Below are positions 36,002 through 50,100 of a stretch of DNA of 64,000 nucleotides, in pieces. Origin of the DNA: Paramecium pentaurelia (Eukaryota; Ciliophora; Oligohymenophorea; Peniculida; Parameciidae); assembly GCA_905183005.1 (NCBI GenBank), contig CAJJDO010000002.1, positions 720,656 through 784,655 of the forward strand, read 5' to 3'. A program made the translations under genes and the position numbers. Position 1 is the stretch's first letter. Each line of letters begins with the position of its first letter. Under the pieces are notes generated by a model. That model made no database searches and was not told where the DNA came from. It worked only from the letters and a program-made list of their open reading frames with translations.

Positions 36002-37683
36002 ATGTTATAATCATTTTTACTTAGTTTAGCATCTGGCATTGTGCTATTTGTTGTTTACATGTATCATAGGGCAAATTTATCAGAAGGATCAGCTAATTAT
36101 AGGTATTATAATGAAGCAGTGAAAGGAATGTCAAGATGGTTGGAATAGACGGTTGATTTAACCTAATCCCATTTTTAACCATGCAAGTATAGGAGTTTAA
36201 CATACATAGAAATTGCGGATATGAGATTGCATTAGTGCATGATAATTATTATTGTCAAAGAAGTGATCTTTTTAAATTGTTGCATCCTGAAGTAGTAGTA
36301 TAAGATCAAATGGTATTAAGAGATTATGGAGGTTAAGATTTGGCAAGAAAAATCATCTAACAAAACATGTATGATGCTTTGCCAAACTTTTTATAGTCAA
36401 GACCTATTGAAATTGGATATCATTAAACCCCTCTTGAAACATCAATAATATATCCCTATGCTAAAAATTATTTTCGAACACATACTTTTGGAAAATAAGC
36501 AGGTTGTATTTTCTAAAAATATTTCCATGTTCCAGGTTAAGAAGAAATTGCATTAAAATCTAATCAATCAACACATTTTCATAATTATATTGATAATTTA
36601 AAATAAGAAAATAAAAGCACAGAATGTATCAAAGATGCTAGTTATGAGAAACCAACATTTAGAATGTGGTTGAAAGAAGAGTGTGAGAATTTCTTTGAAA
36701 TTATTAATACAAAATAATACAAAGATAAATTAGAAAATGAAGGGATCTAATATATTTATAAAACAAATAGACATTTAGGCAATGGAATATTACTTTTAGA
36801 TTATTAGAATGAAAAGATAATTAGATCATGGTATAAAGATAGTTTAGGTTGTGGAAGAAATATTACTTAAGTTATAATTTAAGAGTATCTTAAGAATCCT
36901 TATTTATTTAAAGGACATAAGATGGAATTTAGATCATATTTTTAGATTGCATCCACTAATCCACCTATCTTATATGGATATAAAAAAGCATTGATTAAAT
37001 AATGTGCTTTAAAGTTTGATTTATTAGATTTTACTAAAGAGGCACATGTTTGTAATACAGCTGTAACAAAAACACATAAATAAACAACAGGATAAGAATA
37101 GGATGATGATCTATATATTGATTGGAATTTAGAAGAGTTGCAAGATATTTTGTTAGAGTAAGGTAAAATAAAGTCTCGTAATTGGTTGAATGAATCCCTT
37201 TATCCATAAATAATGAGAAAAATAACTCATCTATTTTTTTCAGTAGATAAATATCTATTGAAAGATAGCAGAGTGGGAGAGTTTTTTGGAGTGGATTTTA
37301 TACTTGATGATGATTTGAATCTATGGATATTTGAATGCAATAGAAATCCTAATTTTTTAGCAGTAACAGAAGGAAGAAAAGAGAAATTTGGAAAACTCAT
37401 TCCTGATATGTTGGAAATTTAAATGTTATTAGTTAGAAGCAGATTTAAAAGAATTAGAGATTTTATGTATAATAAATTAATACCAGCTATAAAGGCTAGA
37501 TAGTTTTAATAATAGTAAGAAAAGTTCAAGGAAGAATTTTTATAATTAATGAAGGATAGATTTGAACCAGAATATTAAATATCAAAAAGTAACTTAGCTG
37601 AATTGGCATATATTGGAGATGGGTAATTTAATGGATATATTAAAAAAGAATGTTTAGAATCTAGTAGAGTATTAAAAAAATGA
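36002..37683 (+). CDS. Tubulin tyrosine ligase-like (TTLL) enzyme with N-terminal membrane anchor, 552 aa
   Basis: ATG 36002, one 23-nt intron at 36187-36209, TGA 37681-37683. The first 30 residues form a membrane segment (FLLSLASGIVLFVVYMYHRA). The rest is a TTL domain. YIYKTNRHLGNGILLLD supplies the phosphate-binding lysine region. QEYLKNPYLFKGHKMEFRSY follows the usual QxYI...L..KFDxR-like block. FFGVDFILDDDLNLWIFECN, followed by RNPN, is the metal-binding block (GxDxxxDxxxxxWxxExN). TTLL enzymes add tyrosine, glutamate or glycine to tubulin tails or other proteins. The C-terminal basic tail may bind microtubules. The anchor is unusual; most family members are soluble. Which amino acid is added cannot be told. 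Confidence 0.85.
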
Positions 37684-40600
37684 ATATATTTAATCAAAAT
37701 AAATTAAATTATTAAATGTTTGCTTAAAAATAGATTACTAACAAATTATTATTGGCCAAGCTTAGAGAAGTTGAAGAAAGAAATGATACTCAATCAGCTC
37801 CATCATTTATGAATTAAACTGTTACTATTAATAATCAGCATATAAGTGATTAAATTAGAAAGGCCAAACAAGAGGCATTAAGTTTACATACAAGTTGTAA
37901 ATCTACCTAACATTCTCCAAAAACTTCATTAGATCTTTCGGAATTTATTAAGCAAACTAAAATGTAATAAATGACCCAATAAAAATTGTTGATGGATAAA
38001 AAGTTCTAAAGACTTACAATTTCAAAAGTACGTGATGATGTAAGCCATTTTTATGATTAAATACGATAACCTGCTACAACAAGTATGTCAATTTTCATAA
38101 ATAGGGGAGTAACGCAGTTTTTAGCCCAGACGTTAAGGGACTACTTTTCATAAGAAATCAAGAAGTGGTTAACAAATTCATTTGATAGATATGAAAGAAT
38201 ATTAAAAATTAGAAGTTGGTTTGAATAAGGAAATATCCTCCTTACATACAGAAGATCCAGGAGGGAGAGTTTAGAGTATACAATTAAAAGATTGGTTTTA
38301 AAAATAATAATCTGGAGATTTGATACCATTATTAACAGTTACAATGAATGAATTAATTAAGTCGTTAAAAAGAGAATGTCTAGAAAGAGGAGAATTAGTT
38401 GAATAAATTTGGGATAAAGTAATTCAAATGGTAAATAAGATTAAATTTGATGCTGAAATATTACTTAAAAAAAATGATGTTTTAGTAATGGATGAATAGG
38501 CTAGAGTGTATTTTATATTTTAAGAAAAAATGTCAGATTTATAAACTCAAATTTAAGATGTCTAACTTAAATATTCTCAAGAAGTTATTCAACATAATGT
38601 TTGCAAATAAGAATATAAAGAATTAGAAACAAATTTCAAAAAAAATAGAGCATAATTAAATGACCTAAGGAAGATTGCATCTTTTTTATAAAAGAAATTA
38701 AAATAATCTCATTAAGAAATAGAAATACTAAATAGAAAATTATAAACAATTACTTAAAAACAATTAGAATCATAATAATAATTATAAAGAGATATTAACA
38801 GTAGTCATTAATAAGGTAATAGCTAAAAGATTTTAATAAAATAAGAGAGTATGTTTTCATAAAGACAATCATAAATTTTGTAACCTCCTCTATTAAATCA
38901 GGCACAATAATCTTAACCATAGAAAATCTTATAACATATAACTAATTCTAATTAAATTTAATCAGGAAGAAGAATGTCTTATTTAGGGAATTCTTAAGTT
39001 CAATAAACCTAATAAGAGAAATCAAGTTCATCTGAAGAAGACGATTTAATGGATGGATTATTGGATGATAAAAATATTATAGAAATGGACAACATGGTTA
39101 TGAACATGGATAAAATAATTAAGGTAGCATGTGTAGAGACATAAGTTGAACCAGATATACTTAATTTATATTAAAAGACTTAAGAAATCTAAACAAATAT
39201 TGCAATGATGGCTAAAGATTTTAATTTAATAACAGATACTTAGACTAAAATTTAAAGTGTTTTAGAATAATATAAGTAAAGAAGTTAAGTTGAAGAGGCT
39301 CTTAAATTATGTGAAGATAAACCAAATAAAGCTTTTTCTGGTCGATAATTGAATTAAATAATAGAATCAAAATTTCTTAATAAAGATATACCATCTCCAG
39401 GAATGACTAAATTAAGTTAATTAAGATAAGATTCATTTAGATCTAAGAAAGCTGTAAATTAATCGAATGAATAAGTAACAAGTAATGATTAGAGTATGGA
39501 TATCAATTCTGATCGATATTTAGACTTAGATAAAGTGAAAACTCTAGTGATTATGATGCAAAGTTTAGAAAATAAAAATAAGGAATTACAATATATAATT
39601 GAATAGATGAATGAAAGATGTAATTAACATATGCTAGAATTAGAAGATACAAGAAGTAGAGCAGTGTCTATTGGCACATTTAAAATAATAAAAGAACAAT
39701 AATAATAATAATAATTATAATAAATGACATAAAAATAATTGGAAGGAGAATCATCTCCTGAATAATTTGCTAAATTTAATTCATCGTAAAAAATGATCAG
39801 AAGATAGAAAGATAATAAGAAATTAAATTAAGCAAAATTGATTTTCAAAGGTCCTTAATTAGGTCAAAAAGTTAATATAGTTTATGAATTCTAAAAAGTA
39901 AATGCAGGTCCATAATTAGTTGAAAAAATAAAATTAAAATAATTACCAAAAATTAAACATTTTATGCCTTTGAAATTATTATTAAAATAAATAACAGTAA
40001 TATATTAGGATAGAATATAACAATAAAAAGATAATTAAGCATTTAAAGATTAAGATATGGCTTCATTTGTTTATAGTTATTTTTTATAATAATTTGGTAT
40101 AAAAAAGATAGCAGAGTAGAAATTCTTAATACTTATAGTTTCAGTTAAACATTATAAATAATTGGTAAGAATAAACAACTTTGCAAAGTTTTTAGGATTA
40201 TTTGATGATTGTGTTAATTATACAATAGATGAAATGAAAAAATACTTAGAGGCTTTTGATTATGTTACTAATATTTCTACTCTTGGTGTATCAATAGGGG
40301 ATTAAGAATCGGAAGTCAGATATTTTGTACCTTATGTCAGAGCATAATAATATATAGGTATGTTTGCAGATTCAAGAATGACTATTGAAGAGAAAGAAGA
40401 ATTAAAAAAGGAGTTAGATTTATTAAAAGAAGTAGATACAAAAACATCAAATAGATAACCAGTAATAGATTTTGATTAATTTATGATTCAAATGTTTGTG
40501 AAGTATAAAATATTAGTAAGCAGAGCCAAAGAGTATGTTATTAATGCATTTGCTGCATGCGATTTAGGTAACCAAAATAGCATATATTAACTTAGATGGC

Positions 40601-41212
40601 AATGGAATGTGTAATTTTGAAGAATGGTATTTATTGCTTAGACATATAGAACCTGATAGATTGACTAATGATGAGATTTCTGAAATATTCTTTACAAATG
40701 CTGATTTATTAATTAAAGGAGAATAGAATTTTTCATTTGAAAAGTTTGCTGTTGTATGTGTTGAATATGGATTATTTTCAGAAGAAGCTTAAAATTAATT
40801 CTTATAAATTAAGGGTACTAAAACTGAGATTATGATTTAAGTACAAATATTTATTAAATATGGATAGTTTTAAAAATTAATTGATGGATGGATAGGATAA
40901 AGAAAGGTAATAGAATAAAGATTTGAATAATTAACATTATTGGAAACAGAGAAAATAGATTCTTGGAGAGAAATTATCGAAACTTTAGAAAGAAAGATCC
41001 TAGATCTTAAAGAACATTTAACATAGGCTGGAGTTGAAAAGAAAGTAAAGCCTCTTTTGATTGCTAATTTATTGTTGAATAAAGAATCTGAGATGTTATT
41101 AGAATTATAAGAAGATATGGAAGATGATGGATCACCCAAAGCAAAAGGTTTTCAATAAAATTTTGGTTCGAATGAATCTATTCGTATACAAATGGATATT
41201 ATTAAGGAATGA
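37680..41212 (+). CDS. Long coiled-coil protein with C-terminal EF-hand, about 1,150-1,160 aa
   Basis: The frame opens at ATG 37680, whose ATG overlaps the TTLL stop in an ATGA; a second in-frame ATG about 36 bp further on is an equally good start. Introns: 38083-38104 (22 nt) and 40568-40595 (28 nt); a 27-nt stopless candidate near 40842 may be a third. TGA is at 41210-41212. Long Gln/Glu/Lys coiled coils alternate with Ser-rich and acidic linkers. The second intron removal creates FAACDLDGNGMCNFEEW, a canonical EF-hand loop with all Ca2+ ligands. A second helix-rich region and a final coiled coil follow. A Ca2+-regulated cytoskeletal or ciliary role is likely; no family name is assigned. 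Confidence 0.75.
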
Positions 41213-41233
41213 TGAATTAAAATTAATAAATAT

Positions 41234-42517
41234 ATGTTTTCATCACTATCTGCTGGTTACGATGATTTATGGAAGGCCATTATTAGACCTCCAAGAGATA
41301 ACGAATATACTGAGTAGGATTTAGGTAAGATAAGTATGTATATTTAGGTCCAAGTCAATTTAAAATTTAAGGTGTATTGATTAAGAGAACAGATTTTTAA
41401 ATCAAAAATAAGAGAGGACTTAAATTAGAATGCTCATTTTTTGAGCCAATTAAAAAACCTTGTGAGTAATTACCATGTGTAATATACTTGCATGGTAATA
41501 GTAGTAGTAGATTAGAATGCTTACCTTCTTTAGATGGACTTCTTCAGGTATTATTCATAATATAAAAATAAAAAGCAATATATCTAAGTGTTTTGCTTTG
41601 ATTTTGCTGGTTGTGGTAAATCGGAAGGGGAATATTTATCTTTAGGATGGTATGAGAGAGATGATGTTGAAGTAGTAGTTGACTGGTTACGTTAAAGCAA
41701 CAAAGTTTCTACAATAGGATTATGGGGAAGATCTATGGGTGCAGTTACAGCATTAATGCATGCAGATAGAGATCCTAGTATAGCTGGTTTAGTTTTGGAT
41801 AGTGCATTTTCAAATTTAAAGACTTTAGCAGAAGAATTAGCAAAATAATATGCTCAAAAAGTACCATCATTTGCCATTTCTGCAGGATTGTCAATGATAA
41901 GAAAAACTATATAATCAAAAGCCAATTTTGATATAGAAAACATTAATCCACTTAAGAATCATGTTTCTAAAGCTTTCATTCCTGCATTTTTCATAGCTGC
42001 TGATGAAGATACTTTTGTATTGCCTCATCATACTAAAAAATTACATGAAGCATATGCTGGAGATAAAAATATTGTATTTGATATTTTATATATTTAAATA
42101 GTCTATAGTTCCTGGTGATCATAATTCTAAGAGACCATCCTTTGCAATGAATTCAATAGCAATATTCTTTTATAATACTCTATAAGTGAAGCATTTAGTT
42201 CCTGAATACAAGGTATTTTATAATTATATTTTAAACAGCAAGATTTGGAGAAGCCTGATAATAATCAGTAATTTGATGAAGCCAATTTTTTATATAGTTA
42301 TAACAATCATGTTGGAAATGCATTTTAAGTTTAGGGAGCTATGAATGATTTTGATGATGATGAAGAGTTAAGAAGAGCAATTGAGGAAAGTCTAAAAATA
42401 ACTAATTCTGAACCTAGTCAATAAAATTAATAAAACTCATAAAATAGACCACAAGTTTAACCATATAAACAACCTGAAGACCTTTTAAAATTCTCAGATG
42501 ATGAGAGTTTGCTATGA
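41234..42517 (+). CDS. Alpha/beta hydrolase with C-terminal ubiquitin-interacting motif, 392 aa
   Basis: Starts only 21 bp after the preceding stop. ATG 41234, four introns (41325-41347, 41548-41575, 42074-42101, 42213-42238), TGA 42515-42517. The fold is clear: CVIYLHGNSSSR (oxyanion HG), CFDFAGCGKSEGEY, IGLWGRSMGAVTAL (nucleophile elbow GxSxG), AADEDTFV (acid) and PGDHNSKRP (catalytic His). It resembles the serine aminopeptidase / ABHD17-type branch. Past the hydrolase, the tail carries DDDEELRRAIEESLK, a good ubiquitin-interacting motif (acidic, then A-xxx-S). Tail Gln/Asn/Pro-rich. A hydrolase or esterase acting on a ubiquitinated partner is the inference. Confidence 0.82.
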
Positions 42518-42531
42518 AAACATGATTAAGA

Positions 42532-43627
42532 TCATTCGTTTAATTTATCAACTATTTCACATAAAACTTATGAGGTTTATCTGTATTGTTTTGGTATTTA
42601 TGATAATTATCCTAATCTTTATTCTATATTATCCAATTCTAAATGAGGTTTAAATCTTTGCATAGCCAAAGTAGAGACTGATAATTTTTGATCTTCTTCT
42701 CTCATACCCAATTATTCTCTTAATTTAGATATTTCATATTCTTCAATTAAAATCTAAGATTTATTAATAATAATACATTATCACTCATTCTTTTTATTGC
42801 ATTTAATTTATTTTATAATAATAAATTTTCTATTGCCTCACTCATATATGTTAAATCATCCATTAAAGACAAATCAAATTTATCTATCATTCTTTATTCT
42901 CCATTTACATATTATATTTCACGAATACAACACATTTTGGCTATATCTTAAAAATCAATTAATTCATCAGCTGATTATTTTAATAAGATCTTTTTTAAAT
43001 TCTTTTTCATACCAATTAAATTTTTTACTACTTAAAACATCTTTCTTGAATTATTTAAATATTCCTAAAATATAATTTTAATCTCTATACTTTTAATTAA
43101 TGTAAATTATGTATTAAATTAAATATTTATTTGCTAAAATTAATATACTGCTAAGCATAAGGATTCTTTATGGTTTACAATAGTGAATATTTTTTTTTTT
43201 ATTCTTGCTATTCTTTAACTTTTTTAAATCTTTAGATTAAAGTTTGACTTTCAAGTTTCATAATTTCAGTTTCAGTTCTAATTTTTTTCATTACAGCTTA
43301 TTTGGTTGGTTGTTTTTATTTTCTGATTGAATTAAGATGATCTAAGTAATCATGTAAGTTTTATTCATCACTTCTTTATATTCGAGGAGTTAGGATTGGT
43401 AAATGCTTTTATCTTGGTGTTATTGTACTATCCCCATTAATAGTAGTTTCATTTCCAGGCAGAGCAGTAATATTGAGAGGTCGAATCTTACTTGAAAGTC
43501 CTTACCTTATTGGTGTAACTGATTAAAATCTTTTTATTGGTCTCAATGAAGAAGATTTATGAGTAGTAATAGTTTCTTAATGTTTGAATGTTGGAAACAC
43601 TAGATGATTTTTATATATGAGACTCAT
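42532..43627 (-). CDS. Coiled-coil protein, 348 aa, unknown
   Basis: ATG 43625-43627, two introns (43065-43090, 26 nt; 42754-42776, 23 nt), TGA 42532-42534, ending 14 bp from the convergent hydrolase. The N-terminal 90 residues are basic and rich in Thr/Pro/Ile (SLRPIKRFQSVTP, HLPILTPRIQ). A coiled coil follows (ETEIMKLESQTLIQRFKKVK), then a helical bundle (NLHQLKEYLNNSRKMFQVVK, DKFDLSLMDDLTYMSEAIEN) to the end. No domain recognised; composition suggests a cytoskeletal or ciliary structural protein. Confidence 0.7.
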
Positions 43628-44127
43628 TAAAATTTATATAATTTTTATCTTCTCTTTTATAATTACTATATTAATATACTCTATTATCAATTTTATTACA
43701 ATATATTTATTCTGTTGTTAATCTTACAATCTAATTTCCATTTCATATTCAATCTTTCTAACTATTTATTTAATACTAAATTTATAAAGATTTATTATGC
43801 AAACTATAATTTATGTTCATAGTTGTTAAAGAGCACTTTAACAAAATTTTCATATTTTATTTTTGATTATTATATTTACCTTTAAACCTAATTTAAAATG
43901 AAAAAAAATTGAATTATTATGAAATTAAACCCATAAAGGAATATTAAAATTTAATTCTGAAATTTATATTCCAATATTCAAAGAATAAATTGAAATACCA
44001 ATTTCCATAAAACTTAACATAATAGTTGACTGGAAAGTAATATTTCATATAAAAAATAAGAATATTTGACAATAGTATTATTAATATAATTAATAATTAT
44101 TAATAAATATTCTAAATATATTTATTA
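43628..44127. other. Intergenic spacer
   Basis: A+T-rich region between the 5' end of the coiled-coil gene and the 3' end of the anoctamin gene, both on the minus strand. Nothing further recognised. Confidence 0.5.
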
Positions 44128-47100
44128 TCATCTTTTTTTTTAACCAACTTATTGCTATTATTATAATTCTTATTCTTATTGCTATTTTAATTTTTCCTAT
44201 TATTAAATAAATTTAATATCTTAAGTGTAAAAATTATCTTATTTGAAATAATCAAATTAAGATGTAGAATAAATGAAATCTAAATTACCATTTAAATCTA
44301 TTTAATTTTAAAACTATTTAGATAATTCTTCAACTATTCCAGCTGCTTAAAATACTTTTAAATCAGTAACATTATTATCGTCTTTTACAATAGTTCCTAC
44401 TTCTTCTTATATAAATGTCTCCAATATTTATGGTATTGTGTGTTTGTAAGGAGAATCAAATTTCTCCCATAACTAATATAATTTAAGATTTTGTTCAAGT
44501 AAACCTTTAGTAATAACTCTTAATTCATCTATATTGAATAATTGAAATTCAATAACTTATTCAATATATTTAATATATAGATATTTTAACCATCTCTTTT
44601 ATTGACCCATCAAATAATAAAGTACTCCTTTTGTAGGATGTGAATTGTTTGAATAAAAATCTCTTAAAGAATCATTAACAAAACTTATTTAATTAATCAA
44701 TTTAATTAATTATTCTCCCTCTTAATACATCTTTATTTATAATAATTAGAATTTAGGCACAAAATAATGTACTTTAATCATATATTGATCTTAAAAATAT
44801 TCGCATAATTCAATAGCTCTGTCTATTGATTAATGAATCCAAGATAACATTATTACTTTATTAATACCATATTCAACACTATTTAAAATAATTTATTCAA
44901 ATGAAAGTAATTACTTTCTTAATTCTGCATCTTGAAATTCTTCTTAAGTTAATTCCTTCTACTAAATTTTTTAGCTTACAATAAGTTTAATGGATGATAT
45001 CTAACTTGCAATCTCTTTTAATCTTTATTTACAATTCTTTTTGAGATTCATTTCTACCATTTGAATTCCTTCAGGAGTTAAATGATACAATAAATATTAT
45101 GTAATAATATAAAATACTTTTAATTATTATGATCTAAATGGTAATGTCTATAACAAATATAATAGATCTGTTAATTGAATATCAATTTCAAAAATTTATT
45201 ATTATTCATTCTATTTAGTTTATTAATATTATGATTATTATCTACCTCTATTTGTTTAATAAGATTATTAATAAATGAATTAATATTATAAATTAATAGC
45301 TGATTCTACATGAATCAATATTTATTCATGAATAAATGTTTCATCAATTACATTATTATAATATTAATCTGATTCTTCATAAATACAATCAAATAATTAT
45401 AAATTAAATAATTTCATAAATTCTTCATTTTAAATATTATTTTAAAAATGAAAGATATTTTTTTCAATTTTTATAATTACTGCTTATTCAAATTAAGAAG
45501 ATTTAATATAATTAAGTGCATGTTTAGAACAATTAAAAGCTAATTAGTAATCATATCTACAAACATAATATCTACTCAATTAATGGCAGATTATAGCATG
45601 AAATAATGTTTTCTCTGTTAATTGATATCTAGCAACTTTACTATGCAATTAATCTACTTCTTCACCAATTTACATATTAAAATATAAAAGTAATGATTCA
45701 TATAATTAAATCATCTTTGTATATCTAGCATCTAAAAGTAATTATCGAAGTTAAGTTCTAATTTAAATTTATTGTTCTTCTATATTTTCATGATAAAGTG
45801 AAAAATAAAATAAACATTATGAATCTAATAGAAGATCCTTATATTATTATATAGTAGGATATCTAATGTATAATTAATCATATGGTTTAATAATCTTCAT
45901 ATCTTATGATTTTGTATAAAAGGTGAAGATTTTCAGATCCATATCAAATCCTTCATGAGCTTCTTCTAATAGAATTGATTTATTTTGTTACATTTTTTAA
46001 ATTAAACGAATAAAAATATCCACCTAATCTATCAATTAAAAACTAATAAACTATTAAATCAATAATAAAATAAAAATTGATGGATTAATATTATAATTAA
46101 TAATTCTTTTTATAGCTTCAAATGTGAATTACAAACCCACACCTTATTATAAACTTAAAGTAATAAAAGTATAAATTTGTTAATATTTTACAAAACCTAT
46201 TGCTTCATCATCAAGTAAGTTACAATAATCATGCAATTAAACTATTTATGCAGCCTTTAACATTAAATGATAAGATTCTTATGATTTATTTTCCTCTATT
46301 TAATTTAAAGCACTTTATAATTGAGTTATTTCAAATGAACTTTAATTATGAAAATTTTCAATATGTTTTGGTGAAAATGCATAACATATTGCTAATAGAT
46401 ATGTTAATCTAAGCTAACTTAAACTAAAATGTTAAAACCATGATTCTTCTAAATAATAATATTAATATTTATATTATTTTATTAAACTCTTCAATTACAA
46501 TATCTTAGACTTATCTTCATATTTTTTATTTAGTTTCTAATAATTATGTATATTTTAATTTATAATTATATTTGTTGATTAAAAATCATCCATATGTAAT
46601 AATTACATTAATAATCTAATTTTAAGCAATATGAATCGTAAATCATCTCTATCCTATTCCAAAAACTCAATTAAAATTTACCTATTTACCAAAGTTTTAT
46701 TAATTAGACTTTGAGTCATTAATTATACCCACATGTATTAAAAATCACTACTATCCATAATATCATAAATCTCATTGAAATTAGATTCATTCCATTTTCT
46801 AATTTTTAATATCAAGTATTTTCCTAATTCACAATCTTCATAACATTTTATTTAATCCTAAGGAACTTCGAATTTCATTAACTGCAATATTTAATACTTT
46901 AGATTATCATAAACAGGAATATTTTATATTTAAAGTTTAACAAATTATTAACAATGCTAATCGAACATTACATTTTATTCATCAAACCATACAATCAATT
47001 ATAAAAATTAAAAGTACAGATATTACATACAATAGTTAACATTATTATGAATTTCATCTAATATGTTAAAGTCACTATTAGGTTTATTAAACAAATCTAT

Positions 47101-50100
47101 AACATCATCATCATCCATTTAAGGTGAAAATTAATCTAAATTAAACATTTCTAAACTTATTTGTCTTGCTTATTCTAAAATTATAGGTAATTATATAGGT
47201 TTAATAATTTTTTATGTATTTTTTATACTATCATCTATTAAAAAACTAGCAAAACCATAATTTTTATTAAAATATTATTTTATACTTTAAACTACATTTA
47301 ATTAATTATTATATCTTTACAATTGAGACTTGTATTAAATTATTACATTTAAATATTCTTAATTATATCTTAAAGTTTCTAATAAAAACATTCTTTATTC
47401 TGAAAATAACTTTACATTCTATTTATTCTTTTTTCTCTTTCTCAAAAGTGTGTGTTATTCAGTTGGATTTAAATTTTAAAATTCAATATTAAGACACAAT
47501 TATCTAATAATCAAATTAATTTCATTAGAACAACTTTAGATTCCAATAAGTAAATTATTTAAATCTTCATCAAATTCTAGTTTTAATGCACATAATGTTG
47601 CCATTTTTAAATAATATATTAAGATAATGTCTAAGTTTCTTTACATATAATTTGGCTATAGTATAATTTTAGATATATCATCTTTTAAAGATTTAGAAAA
47701 AATAGATATAGCATCTTTATTTTAAGGTGGATATTCTCTTTTTAAAATATTATCAAATTATTGAATTAAATTTAATGTTTAATCATAAAATTTCATTCTG
47801 AATGAACAATTAATCTTATGTAAATATAATTAAATTTAAGTATTAAATGATTAATCTTGTGATTTAAAAATTTCAGATGCATATTAAATCTCTTTAAATT
47901 TATGTTGTTTTCTAATTTCATAAACAATTTAATCTATAGTTATATTGTTATCTAACATAGCTCTTAAAACATCTGTTAATTTGTGATCCATTTATTCTAA
48001 CTATTAATATGGATCATCTATTTGTTTTAAACAAATCATTTATATTATAACTTTTGCTAAATTGTATAATGGTTATTCATTTTTTAATGTATTTAATAAA
48101 GCATATTATCTGCCATCAAGAAAATAATTATATATACTTATATAAGGATGAGGTTTGGATTTCATTAATACTAGATTTGCATATAAAAATTCATGTATTT
48201 CTTCTATTTTATAATCTATTCCATAAGTTTTTCTAAATTTTATGACTTGCCATAAACTTAAAGGTTTTTCAAGTTCATATACACAAATACAATATCCTTT
48301 AATTACAAAATCATCAATTTAATCTATAATATTAGATAATCTTAAATAGTTTTTACTTTCTGCATAGTAAACACCATGTTTACTGTCTAATTTTTATTAA
48401 AATTACAATTTTTAACTATAAGTAACTTGTAAAAATTAGACTAAATATTCTTAATCATTTTTTTTACCTAACCAAATATTATCATGAAAATGCTTAATTA
48501 ATTCAATATTTTCAATCTAAAATTATTCTTCAATAAAGAATTACATTGCAATTTCTTATAATTTAGTAGTCTAAGTATCAAAAATAAAAGTATCTCTAAG
48601 CTAATCAATTACAGTTTTAAAAATATATGATTTTTTTGGATATAATATATACTATTGTATATTTAATGATTATGATGTTAAAGGATAAACAATCTAATCC
48701 ATTTATTCAAATGTCAATTAACTTACCATGTTAATAAATTCTTTCATATTGTAACCATCCATTTTTTAATTTGTTTCCAACAATTTATTATACTATTTAT
48801 GAATATTACTTTTTAGAGAAAAAGTTCCATTTTGAACAGATGTTTTTGTAATTAAACGTATATTCTATATAGCAGACCTTCTTAATACAGTCTTTCTAAA
48901 TCCTCTAATCCAAATAGCCTTAATCTTTAGTACTACTACTTTTCTACAATTTAACCACAGATTTTTTTCAATATAATTTTATTATTTCTAAACCATATTT
49001 TCATATTCTTTAATATCATCAGGTTTATTACTGTTTTTAGTTACTTACTAAAACTTTTTTCTAAATTTTAATTATGCATTATCAAAATAAACTTAATGAG
49101 TAAGTTTGTAATTCTATTTTAAAATATATAATTTTCTTTAATCTAAATTTTTGATTGCCAATTTTTTTCTCTTCATAAAAAAGTGTCTTTAAGTCAAACG
49201 ATCTTCAGTCCACAATTTCTTATAAGTTGTTAAGACAGACAATTTATACAAATATTTCCAATATTTGATTAATTTCTTTTTCCTTTGAAAAGGGTTTAAA
49301 TTGTTATACTAGATTTCAAATGCCCAATTTGATACTCTTTATGAAAACTAGTTATGCAACAATTCATAAGGTGGATCATCTAAATCAATCTTTTTAGGTT
49401 GTATTTTAATTTCTCTTTTTTAATTCATTTCATTTCTCATTTATCCTTTTCTAATATGTTCTTCAAGATCTGATTGTGAGCTTATAGTTTAAAAACTCCC
49501 AAATTCCATATTATTAGTGGAATTAAATACTTTGAATAAGGGGAATCTTTTATAGATATCTTCTTCTTCTTTTTTTATTTTTGAACTGTGTTTAGTCTTA
49601 CTAAAAATTTCGAGAGTTGATTTAAGAAGATATTTATGCCTTATTGTTAATTAAGTTAGTCTGAAAGGAGTATCACCAAAAACTGAGGCTATTACAAATT
49701 TAAATAGACTATTTGAAATTAATAGACTTAAGAATACTAAGACTAATTATTCTCCATATTTTTTATTATAAAGTACTGTAATTATGCCTGTATTAGTGAG
49801 AATACCAATTTAATTAACAAGATCTAAAATGTTATTCCAAATTCCTAAAGAACTTTCATTCTAAGGCCAGGGTCTTTAGAGACAATACATAAAGGAATAC
49901 TTTTTGACTTATAATTGTAAAATATTGAAAGACCATAAAAGAAAATAACTAAGAGGAAATGAATATCCGAAAATAATTAGTAAGGAATAAAGAATTAAGA
50001 TTTCCATATAATCCTCTAAAGTGCCATATCTTTCAGGACTTATTGCATATGATTGCCTTCTAGAAGTTTCATCAATAAATTATAAAATATCATTGTCATT

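Larger units (their letters stand above)
34382..36596. repeat. 1,107-bp exact tandem copy around N 35489
   Basis: Bases 34382-35488 recur at 35490-36596 (offset 1108); no difference was noticed. The copies meet at a single N. The segment carries the start of the reductase gene, the shared upstream region and the start of the TTLL gene, so both appear twice. Confidence 0.9.

Noticed and set aside
42532..43010. A separate 151-aa gene starting at the ATG at 43010
   Set aside because: The frame continues upstream through a 26-nt intron to ATG 43627 with natural protein sequence; one 348-aa gene explains both parts.
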